64,000 bases of DNA. It comes from Branchipolynoe longqiensis. Its lineage: Eukaryota; Annelida; Polychaeta; Phyllodocida; Polynoidae. Position 1 is the stretch's first letter; the number at the start of each line of letters is the position of its first letter. The stretch is taken from assembly GCA_030323885.1 (NCBI GenBank), contig CM059203.1, positions 1,674,001 through 1,738,000 of the forward strand, read 5' to 3'. A program made the position numbers and the translations under genes. This document shows positions 1-10,566 of this stretch, in pieces. The notes beneath the pieces are model-generated. The model saw only the letters and a program-made list of their open reading frames with translations, did no database searches and had not been told where the DNA came from.

Positions 1-535
1 TCCACCCCTGCTTAATCTTCCTCCTTCGCTGCGTATCAGTTTGAAATCACTTTGATTATCAAGGTTACTCTAAGAGATATTTTAAGTTCAAAGATGTTCA
101 AGTAATTTTGGCATGCACGTCAAAGCGCTGTCACCGTAGACTTCAGCAGTGACAAATTCTATTAAATTGACTTGGTATCCTCTTTTATGCATTAAGAGAT
201 GCTTATTAGTATGTATGTTAGATGTGTAGAATCAAATGAAGAGTTCAGGCACAAAACCACATAAATGGGAATCCAAAAATTGAATTAAAATAAAATATAT
301 TTACCTAATATAATTCTAATTCTCACTAATTCAACCATTCTTGAGACAAAATAATTATGAAGTAATGAACACAGAAATATGAATCTAACAATTTAGCCTT
401 TTCAAGGTTTGACTTCCATGTTTATCCGAATTTTTGGATTGGTGTGTATGGGGTTTACCATCTGAACTCCTCAAATCTAGATAAATGTTCTGGTTTTGAA
501 AATGTGATGTTTTCATCGGACCATACCATTTTTTT
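1..535 (+). mobile_element. Degraded TTAA-type MITE, cut by the window edge
   Basis: The stretch shares blocks in the same order with the complete copies at 56933-57283 and 32294-32642. These include a 'ttttggcatgcacgtcaaa' block near 105, an 'attaaattgacttggtatcc' block near 162, and a right-end 'ttttcatcggaccatacc' near 512. About 230 bp (240-470) is not shared and is probably an insertion or decay. No coding potential is seen. The left terminus lies outside the window. Confidence 0.45.
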
Positions 536-764
536 ATCTCCAATAACCTTCACTTAATACAGTCAATTATGGCATGCACATGGGTTTAACATTAGCCATA
601 AACGGGAATTGAATGGACTACCTATTTGTTGTGCTTTTGTTGAAATCAAGCTGCGCTCGTCATGAAAACAAGCCGACATACCGTACCACTATTCCTCTGT
701 CCTACACTTCCATATTTGGATAATAAAAGTCAATGTATTTTGTTATTCCATTGCCTTCTGTCAG

Positions 765-1130
765 ACGAGATGGCCACATCAGAGGGCTTCCCGTGGGTTC
801 GAAACCCAGCTGAGTTAGACCAATGACTTACAGAATTGATACCTGTCCCTACATAGCCCAGTGCTTAACATTGTTCATGTTGCGCCTCACAGGGCGCAGT
901 GGCAGAATTGGTAGAGCACAGGCTTTGCATGCGGGAGATCGGGAGTTTGGTTCCCGGTCAAGACAAACTAATGACTTATTAAATTGATACTTGTTGCTTC
1001 CTAGCCTGCCACTTGGGATTAATGGGATAGGGCAAGGACTGGTTAGATCAGTGTCAGGATAAACTGACTGAGTGGGATACTGTGTCATGGTGCTGGCGGC
1101 TTGATTTTCCAGTGAGAAAGACTATAAATC
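765..1130 (+). mobile_element. tRNA-derived SINE pair (body type 1)
   Basis: Two tRNA-like heads sit in a row. The first, near 765-850, carries the B-box-like 'gtgggttcgaaaccc'. The second, at 897-960, has an A-box-like 'tggcagaattggtagagc' and 'gggagtttggttcccgg'. Each is followed by the common body block 'aatgacttat..aaattgatacttgt'. The second continues through 'gggatagggcaaggactgg' and 'tggtgctggcgg', the body seen in the SINEs at 49642-49982 and 50741-51077. The 3' tail is missing, so this is a partial, 3'-truncated copy. Confidence 0.6.
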
Positions 1131-1630
1131 CGATAAAAACGTACCTTGAAACAACTCAGCGTGCTGTCTGAGTTTGTTGAATATGCTAATTGACTTGAGA
1201 CCAGAACTGCTTCATCTCCCTGGGCTGTGAATGTCTTGGTGGCAACAGACCGAGGTAAAATATATGTATATATGTATAAAGATCCCCTTGTTTGTGTAAT
1301 AAAGATTTTGTAAAACTTGATTTGTTGTGTCCGAGTTGAATAATGTCATAAGTTAATTGTTACAAATTAAAGTAAAGAGGATAAGAATTTAACCACTGAA
1401 AATAAAAACAATTTAATATTAATATTAAGGTCACAAGTACCTAACCTTTCTCCCCCTTTCTCCCTCTCTCTTTCCCTTTCTCTCCCCCTCTCTTTCCCTC
1501 TCACCCCATTTCTCTCCCTCTCTGTCCTGTGTTCTTAGTATGTACATACAATAGTATATATATTAAACCAGGTTATGCTGCCAAAAGTTTAATTCTTCTA
1601 AAAAGAGAGGAAATAAATTATCAGTATTGT
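1131..1630. repeat. Gene-free spacer with polypyrimidine tract
   Basis: No gene is visible. From about 1442 to 1530 the + strand is almost pure C/T (ctttctcccc-type runs), a simple low-complexity tract. The rest is AT-rich with no recognisable element. Confidence 0.6.
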
Positions 1631-1654
1631 TAAAGACCCAGTCACACTAAGCCG

Positions 1655-2030
1655 GACGAGCCCCAGATTTTGAGCCGGACCACCCACGGACCAATGGCCC
1701 GAACTGTCCCGGACCGCCACGGATAAAATCACTGTTTTCGTCGATTTTTGCCTCGCAGTCACACTTTCCCGGACGAGCCCCAGACGAGCCCCGGACCAAA
1801 GGCCGGGACCGCCCCGGACCACCCCGGACCGCCCGGTAACCAACCCTCGGAATGTTCCCGGAACGGCCCCGGACAAGCCCGAACTGGGCCGGACCGGCCA
1901 CTGACTAACCTGGACGAGGCCGGACCACCCCCGGACTGCCCCAGACCACCCCCGGACCACCCCCGGACCACCCCCGGACTATCCCGGATCACCCCCGGAC
2001 AACCCCCGGCCTACTCCCGGACTGCCGTGA
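1655..2030 (+). repeat. Left subterminal CCGGAC-word array of the Harbinger element
   Basis: A dense series of 'ccggaccaccccc', 'cggacgagcccc' and close variants, spaced irregularly by 8-15 bp, fills the 370 bp before the MADF gene promoter. All words point the same way. They begin in the terminal inverted repeat itself, where 'ccggacgagcccc' sits at about 1652-1664. A role as transposase or MADF-protein binding sites is an inference from the position of such repeats in other DNA transposons. Confidence 0.6.
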
Positions 2031-2031
2031 G

Positions 2032-2039
2032 TATATAAG
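2032..2039 (+). promoter_or_regulatory. TATA box for the MADF-type gene
   Basis: TATATAAG lies at the inner edge of the left subterminal array, 61 bp before the ATG at 2100, and is followed by a short leader. This is the best-placed core promoter in the element. Confidence 0.55.
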
Positions 2040-2099
2040 AGCACGTGGCTCTGCAGCGCTCACATCCAAATCCAGCAGCACCGAGCACAAATCTACACC

Positions 2100-2999
2100 A
2101 TGAAACCTACAGGAAAGAAAATTGCCTCCAAAAGGATTGCTATGAAGGAGCCTGCAGGACACAAGGTCGCCACAAAAGTACAGAGGAAGCCTGCACCATC
2201 ACCCTCAACTACCGGATTGTCTTCCGACGAGGAATCTGTCTGGGACATGTCACCACCTCCTCGTCCTGTGTCACCACCTCCTCGTCCTGTGACGCCACCT
2301 ACTACAACAGTGCCGTTGTCACAAGGCACTTTGACAGTGCGCCGGAAGAAGATGGAACCTCTTCAGCTGACAATTGAGCAGCACTTGGATATATCGGAGT
2401 GGCTACGGATGTACGATTACATCTATGTGAAGGGACGTGGCGACTACAAGAACACCGCATTAAAGAGACGTGTGTGGGAGGAGAAGGCCAAGGACATGGG
2501 CATGGACGACCCCAAACCACTCATCACATGGTATGAGTCCATATGCACAAAGGTGGGGAAATTGAGTGACGTGAAGTCGGGTGCCGCAGCGAGGGAGTTG
2601 TCTGAGCGTGAGTTGTATATACAGGAACATTTCGCGTTCCTGCGAACGCATATCGTGCGGCAGCCATCCAGATCGGGGGTGACGTTGCAGTCCTGGTTGC
2701 AACCCGTCCACACAACCTCGATCGATGTGGACGATGAAAGTGTCATGCCACTTGACCAAGCTCCACCACCATTGAGTGTACCACCTGCAGCAGCAACGCA
2801 ACCCGCAACTCCACGCCTGGCAGCCAAGGGGAAGGGCGGCGCCCAAACACCCACCATCAACACTGACCTCGATCAGTTGAAGTCCCAAGTGCAGGACCAG
2901 CAAGTGGAGGCTGGCATCATCCAGGGCCAGCTGAGGGGGATGATGCAACTGCCGAAAGTGTCGCAGCCGATGCTGTGGGGAAGGTGGCTGGGGCCATAG
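2100..2999 (+). CDS. Harbinger-associated MADF/Myb-SANT-like DNA-binding protein
   Basis: A 299-residue reading frame. Residues about 1-80 are basic and then Ser/Pro-rich, with a repeated SPPPRPV segment at 51-64. Residues about 95-157 look like a MADF domain: an N-terminal helix, a spaced Tyr-Asp-Tyr region, 'DYKN' and 'RRVWEEKAKDMG', then 'WYESI'. In Harbinger elements the second gene encodes this kind of protein, which helps the transposase reach the nucleus and bind DNA. A Gln/Leu helix follows near residues 255-285. The frame ends abruptly in WGRWLGP, while the +2 frame continues with a helical 'LLREFYSESFALAMRL' segment to 3355. A one-base frameshift near 2945-2975 is therefore likely, and the original protein may have been about 120 residues longer. 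Confidence 0.65.
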   Translation: MKPTGKKIASKRIAMKEPAGHKVATKVQRKPAPSPSTTGLSSDEESVWDMSPPPRPVSPPPRPVTPPTTTVPLSQGTLTVRRKKMEPLQLTIEQHLDISEWLRMYDYIYVKGRGDYKNTALKRRVWEEKAKDMGMDDPKPLITWYESICTKVGKLSDVKSGAAARELSERELYIQEHFAFLRTHIVRQPSRSGVTLQSWLQPVHTTSIDVDDESVMPLDQAPPPLSVPPAAATQPATPRLAAKGKGGAQTPTINTDLDQLKSQVQDQQVEAGIIQGQLRGMMQLPKVSQPMLWGRWLGP

Positions 3000-3355
3000 C
3001 TGAAGACATTGACGTGGCGCTTCTCAGGGAATTCTACTCCGAGAGTTTTGCCTTGGCGATGCGGTTACGCTCCCAGTCACTACAGCTGGCCCACGAGAAG
3101 GAGCCACACTGTCCACAACCACGTCGTCCAGACCCTCAACCAGCAGCCCCGTTGCCGGCTTTCCCCATCCAGGCGGCGGGATTACAACCGGGACCCTGTG
3201 AAGGGGAATGGACGAGTCCCCGACCGGGCCCTTCCACCACCACTGCACGCCCATCCAGCACGCCAGGAAGTGGGGGGAAGATTACGGCTCTGTCACATCT
3301 CAGCTTTACCACACTAATGGCTGGGATGGGACAAGACCTGGACAACCCTCTGTGA
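3000..3355 (+). pseudogene. Probable frameshifted C-terminus of the MADF protein
   Basis: The frame opening upstream of 2975 and ending at 3355 carries a helical stretch ending in 'SFALAMRL' and then a Pro-rich tail. It overlaps the end of the preceding frame and makes a smoother continuation than that frame's own last residues. That is my reason for reading it as the displaced C-terminus. It could instead be chance open sequence. Confidence 0.4.
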
Positions 3356-3954
3356 GGTCAACGTGCAACTACACAGATGTCCAGCCTATGTGATTGTGAA
3401 CATTATGAAATGAACTGTTTTTACATAGTATTTATTATGGACGTATTATGGATGAGTGAATGTGAAGGTGATCATGACGAGAGTACTGATTGTGTACATT
3501 ATATATATTATTATGACTAGTTGAAAATAAATATATAAATTACATACATCCTTAACTACATTGTGTTTGTTACAATCTATATGATATATCCATTTAGTTG
3601 ATAGTCACTTGTAATAAATTAAGTAATAACTATTTAACACATATCTAACAAAAAAATGTCCCCCCTTTTCCCTCCCCAAAAAACACCTTTTCGATAAATA
3701 CCACATTAAATAAGTTCAGCTATTATAGCAACAATATAGAAGAAAAGATCATTAAATTCAGTATTAACACCCCTTTTCGATAAAATAAGTTAAGCTCTTA
3801 TACCCATAATATAGAAGAAAAGATCATTAAATTAAGTATTAACACACCTTTTCGATAAATAGTGCATTAACTAAGTTAAGCTCTTACACCAACAATATCA
3901 CATTAAATACAATTCTCATGGCACAATTGGTAATAGTTCACACTTCAAAATAGT
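3356..3954. repeat. Intergenic AT-rich spacer with about 75-bp tandem repeats
   Basis: Between the two convergent Harbinger genes, roughly 3688-3905 holds three diverged copies of a unit containing 'cttttcgataaa', 'aagttaagctctta' and 'aatatagaagaaaagatc', about 65-85 bp each. Nothing else is recognisable. Confidence 0.6.
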
Positions 3955-4558
3955 TCATATCATAGCATCTTGCCAAGGCACCACTCCAGCCTTGGACACG
4001 TAATAGGCACTGAGATATTGTCTCTGGTATTTCGCCGAGAGTGTCAGTCTGTTCCCACGGATGCCGTAGATGTCGGCTAGAGGATTGTTGAGTCTCCAGG
4101 CTCCAGGAACGATGTTGTGATTGCTGTCCTCCTGGTCCATCTCTGCATTGTGACAAGCTGCGTACCGCATCCGCATCAGATTATGTAGGCAGACACATGC
4201 CAACACTATCGACACAACTGTCGCTGGCTTCTGTCGCATTGTTGTTAGGCACTGGTACTGGTGAGCTAGAATCCTGAATGCATTTTCCACGATGCGGCGT
4301 GCCCTGGACAGTCGGTAGTTGAACATTCTTTCGGGAATTGTTAGATGACATTTAGAGAACGGTTTAATCAACCAAGTTCTCAGCGCGAACGCATCATCAG
4401 CAACTATGAAGAAAGGCATGTCACGCTCATCATGCGGTAGTGGTTCGGCACTTGGAATACCAAATCGTCCATCTTCAATGTACTTTTTAAGTTCTAAACG
4501 TTTGAAGACTTGATCGTCGCCTGCAGAGCCATTGCTCCCAACGTCGACCCAGGAGAGT
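3955..4558 (-). pseudogene. Harbinger transposase (DDE), C-terminal part only
   Basis: The longest piece is a 154-residue frame at 4419-3955. It carries 'FFIVADDAFALRTWLIKPFS' and 'YRLSRARRIVENAFRIL', two signature blocks of the Harbinger DDE_4 nuclease; the Glu in RIVENAF fits the third catalytic acid. Open sequence upstream in the same frame reaches about 4558 and includes 'WVDVGSNGSAGDDQVF', the block carrying the second catalytic Asp. Everything N-terminal is missing, including the first Asp in 'GALDGKH'. The leader next to the - strand TATA box at 4598-4608 is joined directly to this point, indicating an internal deletion. The product would be inactive. Confidence 0.75.
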
Positions 4559-4597
4559 CAGGCAGGAAGTGATGAATGAAGTGCATTTGTGCCCGGT

Positions 4598-4608
4598 TAT
4601 ATATATAC
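4598..4608 (-). promoter_or_regulatory. TATA box upstream of the truncated transposase
   Basis: Read on the - strand, 'tatatatataa' lies about 40 bp before the surviving transposase coding sequence and at the inner edge of the right subterminal array. It mirrors the + strand TATA box at 2032-2039. Confidence 0.4.
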
Positions 4609-4614
4609 AAAACG

Positions 4615-5040
4615 CCCATCCAGGAGTTGTCCGGGGCGATCCGGGGGTGATCCGGGAACTCCGGGAGTGATCCGGGGTGAACCGGGGTAATCTGGGTCTT
4701 ACGAGGGCAGTCCGGGAGTGGTCCGTGGCTAGGCCGGGGGTAGTCCTGGATAGTCCGAGGATGGTCCGGGTCAAACCATGGCTCAAAATGACCCCGCACC
4801 ACCCCCGGACAGGCCTGGTCGACCCCGGACCACCCCCAAAATACCCGGATCACCCCTGGACCACCCCCGTATCAGCCCCGGACCACCCCCGGATCAGGCG
4901 AGATTGAGCCTGGATCGCGAAATCCCCCGGACCGCCCCGGACGAGCCATGGATCAGGCCGATCAGGGGGGGTCGGCATGGACGACCCACGGATCGCCCCG
5001 GGCCACCCCGAATGGCGGTCCGGGGCTCGTCCCGCCCGTG
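4615..5040. repeat. Right subterminal array of the Harbinger element, with an orientation switch
   Basis: From 4620 to about 4770 the words read 'gatccgggggtgatccggg'. From about 4795 to 5035 they read 'cccggaccacccccg', the reverse orientation. The array therefore flips once, near 4780, whereas the left array does not flip. Confidence 0.55.
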
Positions 5041-5064
5041 ATCTGGGTATGTGTGACTGAGGCT

Positions 5065-5293
5065 TAACTAGATTTGTGTCTGAGTTTAATTAGGGATATA
5101 CAAAATATAACAGACATGTAATTGTGTTTTGATATCTAAAATTGATATAGTTTATTTGTACAAATAGACATATAAACATATAAACATCTCATAACAGTAG
5201 ACTTGTCACAACATAACGGACTTGTCACATTCATAAATATATCATAACAGTACACATACACAGTGCTTACAGACAGATAACATTTTTTTTACA
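5065..5293. other. AT-rich spacer between two Harbinger remnants
   Basis: The interval contains repeated 'cataacagta' and 'cttgtcaca' blocks (5195-5235) but no gene. Confidence 0.5.
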
Positions 5294-6545
5294 TCAGATC
5301 ATGCTGTCTTGCCATGATAGTGATCCAGTGGGCGAGATGACCCAGTCTTTAAGTATATTCTGCTGCTCCTTTCCTTTCTTGGAGGTGGTTTTGGGGCTAG
5401 CAACAATGTCTACGACTGCCAGGTTTTGTCCCTCTCTCCATGCTCCGGGGACACAGTTGTGGTTCCCAGTCTCTGGACGATCCAGCTGCTGGTTCTGCAG
5501 GCCTGGGTAGCGCATCCTCATCAGGTTGTGCACAACCATGAATGCAGTGATGATGACCTTCACTGTTAATGAGCCTACGTTAATGTGTCTACTATGTAAA
5601 AGATCGCTACGTTAAGTTATGTTAATATTCACCTATTAATATCCCTGCAGAAGGGTTAATCGGTGGCTTAAGGCCTACCAGGCATGAGGCCCTTATATAT
5701 ATATATAACAATTGAATATCAAAGACAAGTTGACCATAGCAGTTAACCTACAATAAGACTGTAGAATAGTAAAGAATGCAAGGAACGTTCCAATCACTTT
5801 CCAAGAGCTCACAGCTTTATTCTTACCCTAACCAACAGAGTTGTTTCAATTAACATGTGTAGTAAAGCTGGATCAAACCCCTCCCCTGTAATTTAATGAA
5901 AACATGTTTAGAATTCTGACAATAAGAGCCTGAATCTCGTCTAAAACATCGGAGCGTGCATAAAGTATGTCTGACGGGTCAGAGCCGGAGCGCTCGACCT
6001 CTCACCGTTGCTAGGAAAGTCACAATTGATGTATCCTAGCAACGCTTTACAGCAGGGAACCCCGCCCCTGCAAATGGTGGCAAATGTGAGTCTGGTGAGT
6101 AGCCCGCATCTCAGAATGCGAGCTAATCAGCTCAGGCCCGCATTTCCACCAGTCGAGTAGTCATGCCCACTTCAAAAGTGACCCACTGTTTGGAAGGCAC
6201 TGGCAGGCGATGTGCTTTCCATCCAGAGCGCCACAGGTATGGGGAAGTTCTACTTCTCCAGGAATTGGTCAGCGATGGCACACCATCCTTCTGCATTCAT
6301 CGGGCATGTCATGACCTTGCCCAGGTACTCATCGATGAGGGGCTCACACACTTCACACATGATGAGTGCCTGTGTGTTGTAGGGGACCCTCAACCCAAAC
6401 TTCATGGATGAGTATTTGTTTCCAGACACCAGGTGCCGCAGAGTAAGTGCGATCTTCAGCCCCGGCTCGAGTGGCACCCGGTATGTTGTGTTCTTTTTGC
6501 CGATCCTCGGTCCTACTCGCGCCACAATCTCATCAAACAACTAGG
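5294..6545 (-). pseudogene. Second Harbinger transposase remnant, middle missing
   Basis: The N-terminal part is at 6540-6160: 'MFDEIVARVGPRIGKKNT' leads into 'LRHLVSGNKYSSMKFGLRVP', then 'GKVMTCP' and a displaced 'CGALDGKH' block (first catalytic Asp). The C-terminal part is at 5563-5294, with 'VHNLMRMRYP' and 'HNCVPGAWR'. It is clearly paralogous to the transposase fragment at 3955-4419, which has 'LHNLMRMRYA' and 'HNIVPGAWR'. The catalytic middle is absent. About 580 bp of unrelated AT-rich DNA (5575-6155) lies between the halves, so this gene is dead. Confidence 0.7.
5575..6155. other. Unidentified DNA splitting the transposase remnant
   Basis: No open frame or repeat family is recognised. 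It has an AT-rich half with a short 'tatatata' run (5695-5707) and a GC-richer half. I see no inverted termini or target duplication. Confidence 0.4.
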
Positions 6546-8397
6546 GAGGCATCTCAATAGATTTGACGAGTGATGCAGTGTCCTCACTGACCAAAACAGC
6601 CTGCATGCACTTCTGCCTGCTGCGTAGAATGCATGCAGAACCGGAGCTGACCCTGGATGGGGATCCCATTAAAGTCGTTGAGAAAACCAAATTTCTGGGC
6701 CTCATTCTCGATGCAAAACTGTCTTTTTTTCCACATATAAAGCACCTGAAAACAAGATGCCTGAAAGCGCTGGATATTCTTAGTGTGCTGTCCAGCTCAG
6801 AGTGGGGAGCGGACAGAGATGTTCTGCTCTCCGCGTACAGAACCTTGATTCGGTCAATAGTGGATTACGGCAGCATAGTATACGGTTCCGCAAGGAAATC
6901 ATATATTGGGCTGCTAGACACGATCCACCACCAGGGACTGTGCCTGGCCCTTGGGGCGTTCCGGTTCAGAGCCTTTATTTCGAAGCCAATGAACCATCAC
7001 TTAACAACAGGAGAATCAAACTGGCCATGCAATATGTAGTCAAGATAAAAACTAATGCATTGAATCCTGCACACAATTGTCTATTCGAGCAAAATGATGA
7101 ATCCAGGTATGAAGCCAGGCCGAATTACATCCAGCCACTGAGGCTCTGAATGAAACCTCATTTGGAGGCCTTGGGCATGGATTTGGATATGTTGGAGGAT
7201 GCCAAAGTCCCAGAACATCACCCGTGGTCGTTGAGAAACCCATAGGTTATCCTCCGACTCACGGAACTGAGGAAGTCTGGGACACATCCACTTGAGTACC
7301 AAGGACTGCATGCAGAGATTCAAGGCCAGTTTGCAGAGCACCTCTCCATATACACTGATGGTTCGAAAGACCAAAGCCGGGTAGCTCCTGCGGCAGTCTG
7401 CCGACGCGAAAAGTTTGGTGTACGTTTGCCCGATCAGAGCTCGATTTTCACTGCAGAAGACCGAGCACTCCTTCTCGCGTTTGAGTTTATCGAGATATCC
7501 AACCACACTAAGTATGTTATATACAGTGATTCGTTCTCTTGCCTCCTGGCTGTTGCTGGACTGAAAACGAATCATCCTATTCTAGCAATGGTCATTTATA
7601 AAAATGAACCAACTGACAATGGATGGGTATGACATCCACCTGTGCTGGGTGCCTGGCTATGCCGGCATACAAGGAAACGAACGAGCTGATCGGGCTGCGA
7701 AGAAGGCCCTGAACTGTGATCTTGAACCATGTCTGATCCCTCACTCTGATCTGAAACCACTAATAGCCACCCACATAAAATCCAAATGGCAACATGAGTG
7801 GGATGAAAACATTAATAAACTCAAAGAAATTGAACCCTCTGTGGGAAAGCCACCACAGACTCATGCGGGAGGTCGGCGGGACCAAGTGGTCCTTAGCCGC
7901 TGCCGTATTGGCCACTCGTGGCTTACACATGCTTTTCTGCTCAAGGGGGAACCTCCCCCTGATTGTATTGGGTGTCAGTCCCCACTGACACTCAAACACA
8001 TTTGACTAAGTTGCGTTGATTTTTTGGCCCTGTGCCAACGGTTCTACACTGCAGACAGTATGCATGACCTTTTTACTAAGGTAAAACAGGAAAACATTTT
8101 AGCCTTTCTGAGGGCAGCTGGACTGTACCACCTCATATAGTTTACTAAATAGATTCTATCAATTATTAATAAAACTTTTCTTTTTCTATGGGAATTTGTT
8201 TCCCTTGACCACAAATATATGATTGTGAGCTTTCTAATTTAATGAGTGTCTATTGGCACATAATTGATTGTCTGTTTTTACATGTAAAAGCGATGGTTTG
8301 AACAAAAAACAAACATTTCTCGCCGTGAATATGGCCTATGCTGCCGACACGGTGTGAAGCAACTACCAATCAATCACTGTGGAGCTCATCGATAAGC
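6546..8397 (+). mobile_element. 5'-truncated non-LTR retrotransposon with RNase H (I-like LINE)
   Basis: The element starts inside the reverse transcriptase, directly abutting the Harbinger remnant. It continues through RNase H and a terminal Cys/His motif, and ends with an AT-rich 3' UTR. The last 60 bp ('gaatatggcctatgctgccg', then 'caactaccaatcaatcac') match a tail at about 46070-46135 that ends in a run of AATC units, which I take to be the LINE 3' end. The 5' truncation is normal for target-primed reverse transcription. Confidence 0.7.
6563..8140 (+). pseudogene. LINE ORF2 fragment: RT C-terminus, RNase H, zinc knuckle
   Basis: The reading frame shifts at least twice. 6563-7039 carries the reverse transcriptase thumb signature 'KVVEKTKFLGLILDAKLSF' and 'SIVDYGSIVYG'. 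The RNase H domain follows: 'YTDGSKDQ' near 7352 (first Asp), 'AEDRALLLAFEF' (Glu), 'YSDSFSCL' (Asp), and 'WVPGYAGIQGNERADRAAK' in the frame 7604-8005. The last block normally reads GH; here the His is Tyr, so a conserved catalytic-loop residue is lost. A terminal 'CIGCQ...LTLKHI' fits the C-terminal Cys/His motif of such ORFs. The tract has frameshifts and stops and cannot make an active enzyme. Polymerase motifs upstream of the thumb are absent. Confidence 0.75.
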
Positions 8398-8800
8398 TAG
8401 TCATACAAGCCAAACTGTGGCCGCCTCCCGATCCAGGGTCTGACCCATGTTCTCCGCTGCTGCCTCCTCCTTCTCCTCTCAACATGGGCCGCCAGAAGAG
8501 CCATGAGGTAGAGATCTATCTCATGCTGTAGATGGAGTGCCTGGACATCCATCCTCTCTGAGCAGTCGAGCAGGTCTGCTGGAAGAAGACAGGTGGTACT
8601 TTGATATACCGACAGCCAACACGTGGCATATGCTTGCAATACACTAGGGGTACGCTAGTAGTATAGAGAGGACTGATATGGGTCCATATTACGTAATCGC
8701 CCCACGTCAGAGGACCGACGCAGGACAATGAGCTTAAATGACCACACTGTTGAGGGATAGTATTGGTATCAGTGACCTTAAATGACCCATTGTGTGTTTG
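8398..8800. other. Unidentified spacer
   Basis: No gene or known repeat is recognised. The frames here are short and lack any domain signal. Confidence 0.4.
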
Positions 8801-9078
8801 CAGGATTTTAGGTTGAACTCATTTGACATTTTTGACTGGAATGATGACGTCACTGTTCTACCTTGCAGGATGGTCATCTGTTTTTGATTGAACTCATTTG
8901 ACCTTCACTTGCAGGATGGACAGCTGTTTTTGATTGAACTCATTTGACCTTTTTGACTGGATTGATGACCTCAGCATTCTACCTTGCATGATGAACATCT
9001 GGTTCTGGTTGAACTCATTTGACCTTCGCTTGCAGGATGGACATCTGATTTTGGTTGAACTCATTTAACCTTTTTCCC
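8801..9078 (+). repeat. Minisatellite with 'gaactcatttgacc' units
   Basis: At least five copies of 'ttgaactcatttgacctt' alternate with 'cttgcaggatggacatctg' and 'tttttgactggattgatgac', giving a compound unit of roughly 58-118 bp. It ends where the Ngaro-like reverse transcriptase frame opens. Confidence 0.7.
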
Positions 9079-9089
9079 CTCACTTTAAA

Positions 9090-10566
9090 GACTAGCCCCC
9101 TGTCACCTGCATCGCCGACCACACGGACGATCCCGTCCAGATCGACGACACATGGCGGTACATAGCAACAGAAATGGACCACGATGCTATGCTTGGCCCC
9201 TTTAAGGAACCCCCCTTCCACCCATGGTCCCAGACGAGCCCCTTGATGACACGCCCTAAGAAGAACTCCACCAGCAGGCGTGTCATAATGGATCTCAGCT
9301 GGCCACACGGTGCCAGTGTCAACGACGGCATCGCCAGGGGCTACTACCAAGGAAACCCGAGGACATATAGCCTTCCGAATGTCATGGACATGGCGGATGA
9401 GGTAGCTCGCCCAGGCACAGGCTGCTACCTATGGTGCGCAGACCTCGAACATGCCTATCGCCAGCTTTGCACCTGTCCCCTCTCAGCACCACTACTCGGC
9501 ATAACGCTAGACGGTGCCTACTACACAGACATTGCACCACCTTTCGGATGCCGCACCTCATCAATAGCTTGTGCTAGGACAACAAATGCGGTGGTCTACC
9601 TCCTGAGAAAAAGGGCCACCATATGCACTGCTACTTAGAGGATTTTGTGGTTGTGGCCCCCAACCGGAAGCAAGCAGAGGCAGCATACAGTGACCTAATT
9701 TGCGTTACTGAACAGCTTGGCCTTACACTCTCCTGCAAGAAATGCCACACGCCCGCGAAGTCAGTGGTGTGGCTTGGTTTCCAAATATCGGCTCATGACA
9801 TGAGAGTCACAATCCCTCGTGAGAAGCTCGAAGACACACTCGCTGAATGCAAGAAATGGACACACAAGAACACCGCTTCCAGAAGGGACATACAACGCTT
9901 GGCCAGCAGACTACATCACATTGCCATATGTGTTGTCCCGGCTAGGCGTTTCATGTCACAAATATTTGAAACCTTGCGACAAAGCCCGACCACTGGAAGG
10001 CACCCAGTCGGAGATGGACTAAAGAACGAAATGAGATGGTTCCTCGACTTCGCCACACGACAAACAGCCTGGTGCTACTAAGGACGGAACCCAAGGCACA
10101 ATGGACGATAGAATGCGATTCATCCCTCATAGCGGGTGGAGCCTTCTCCCAGATGCATTTCTATGGAAGATCCTACCCAGACAGCATCAGGGCCAAATAT
10201 AACATCGCACACTTAGAGGCGATAAACTTGGTGGTCGCCATGAGGGCACTGTCCCCCCCCCCACCCTGAGGAATATCTCATCATCATAAACACAGATAAC
10301 GCTGCCAGCCAACAGGTACTCGAGTCCGGCGCAGGCAGAGACCACACATTAACCGCATGCGCCAGGGAGATATGGCTCTTCGCGGCAACCAATGGATGCG
10401 ACATCGAAATACAACACAAACCCGGGAAATACCTTGTCCTAGCGGATGCCCTGAGCAGGAGGGCATTTGACCTGGACGCTAGAGTCAGGGCAGGTCGCCT
10501 CACTAGAGATATGAATATTTCTGAAATTGAAGTCTCTTTTGAGAACGTTTTTACCCACGGACTCTA
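9090..10566 (+). pseudogene. Ngaro/DIRS-like reverse transcriptase-RNase H, frameshifted
   Basis: The protein is spread over frames broken near 9620, 10075 and the poly-C run at 10253-10263. Motifs in order: 'AMLGPFKEPPF', 'SPLMTRPKKNS' with 'VIMDLSWPHGASVNDGI', 'CADLEHAYRQL' (first catalytic Asp block), 'PFGCRTSS', then 'YLEDFVVVAPN' at about 9625. The family norm at the last site is Tyr-x-Asp-Asp; here the first Asp is Glu. RNase H follows, with 'ECDSSLIAGGAF', 'HLEAINLVVA' and 'NTDNAASQQ', and finally 'LADALSRRAF'. Three frameshifts plus the active-site change make this inactive. One break is in a homopolymer, so a sequencing error is possible there. Confidence 0.8.

Larger units (their letters stand above)
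1634..5064. mobile_element. PIF/Harbinger DNA transposon, internally deleted
   Basis: The element is flanked by TAA on both sides (1631-1633 and 5065-5067), the 3-bp target duplication usual for Harbinger. The ends are imperfect inverted repeats: AGACCCAGTCACAC on the left and AGCCTCAGTCACAC on the right read in reverse. Both ends then hold GC-rich arrays built on CCGGAC words. Inside are a + strand MADF-type gene and a - strand transposase piece, the convergent two-gene layout typical of Harbinger. The transposase lacks its N-terminal half, so this copy should not be autonomous. It is about 3.4 kb. Confidence 0.75.

Noticed and set aside
1598..2038. Pro/Gly-rich frames on both strands in the Harbinger array
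   Set aside because: They arise from the CCGGACCACCCC word array. All lie upstream of the TATA box of the real gene.
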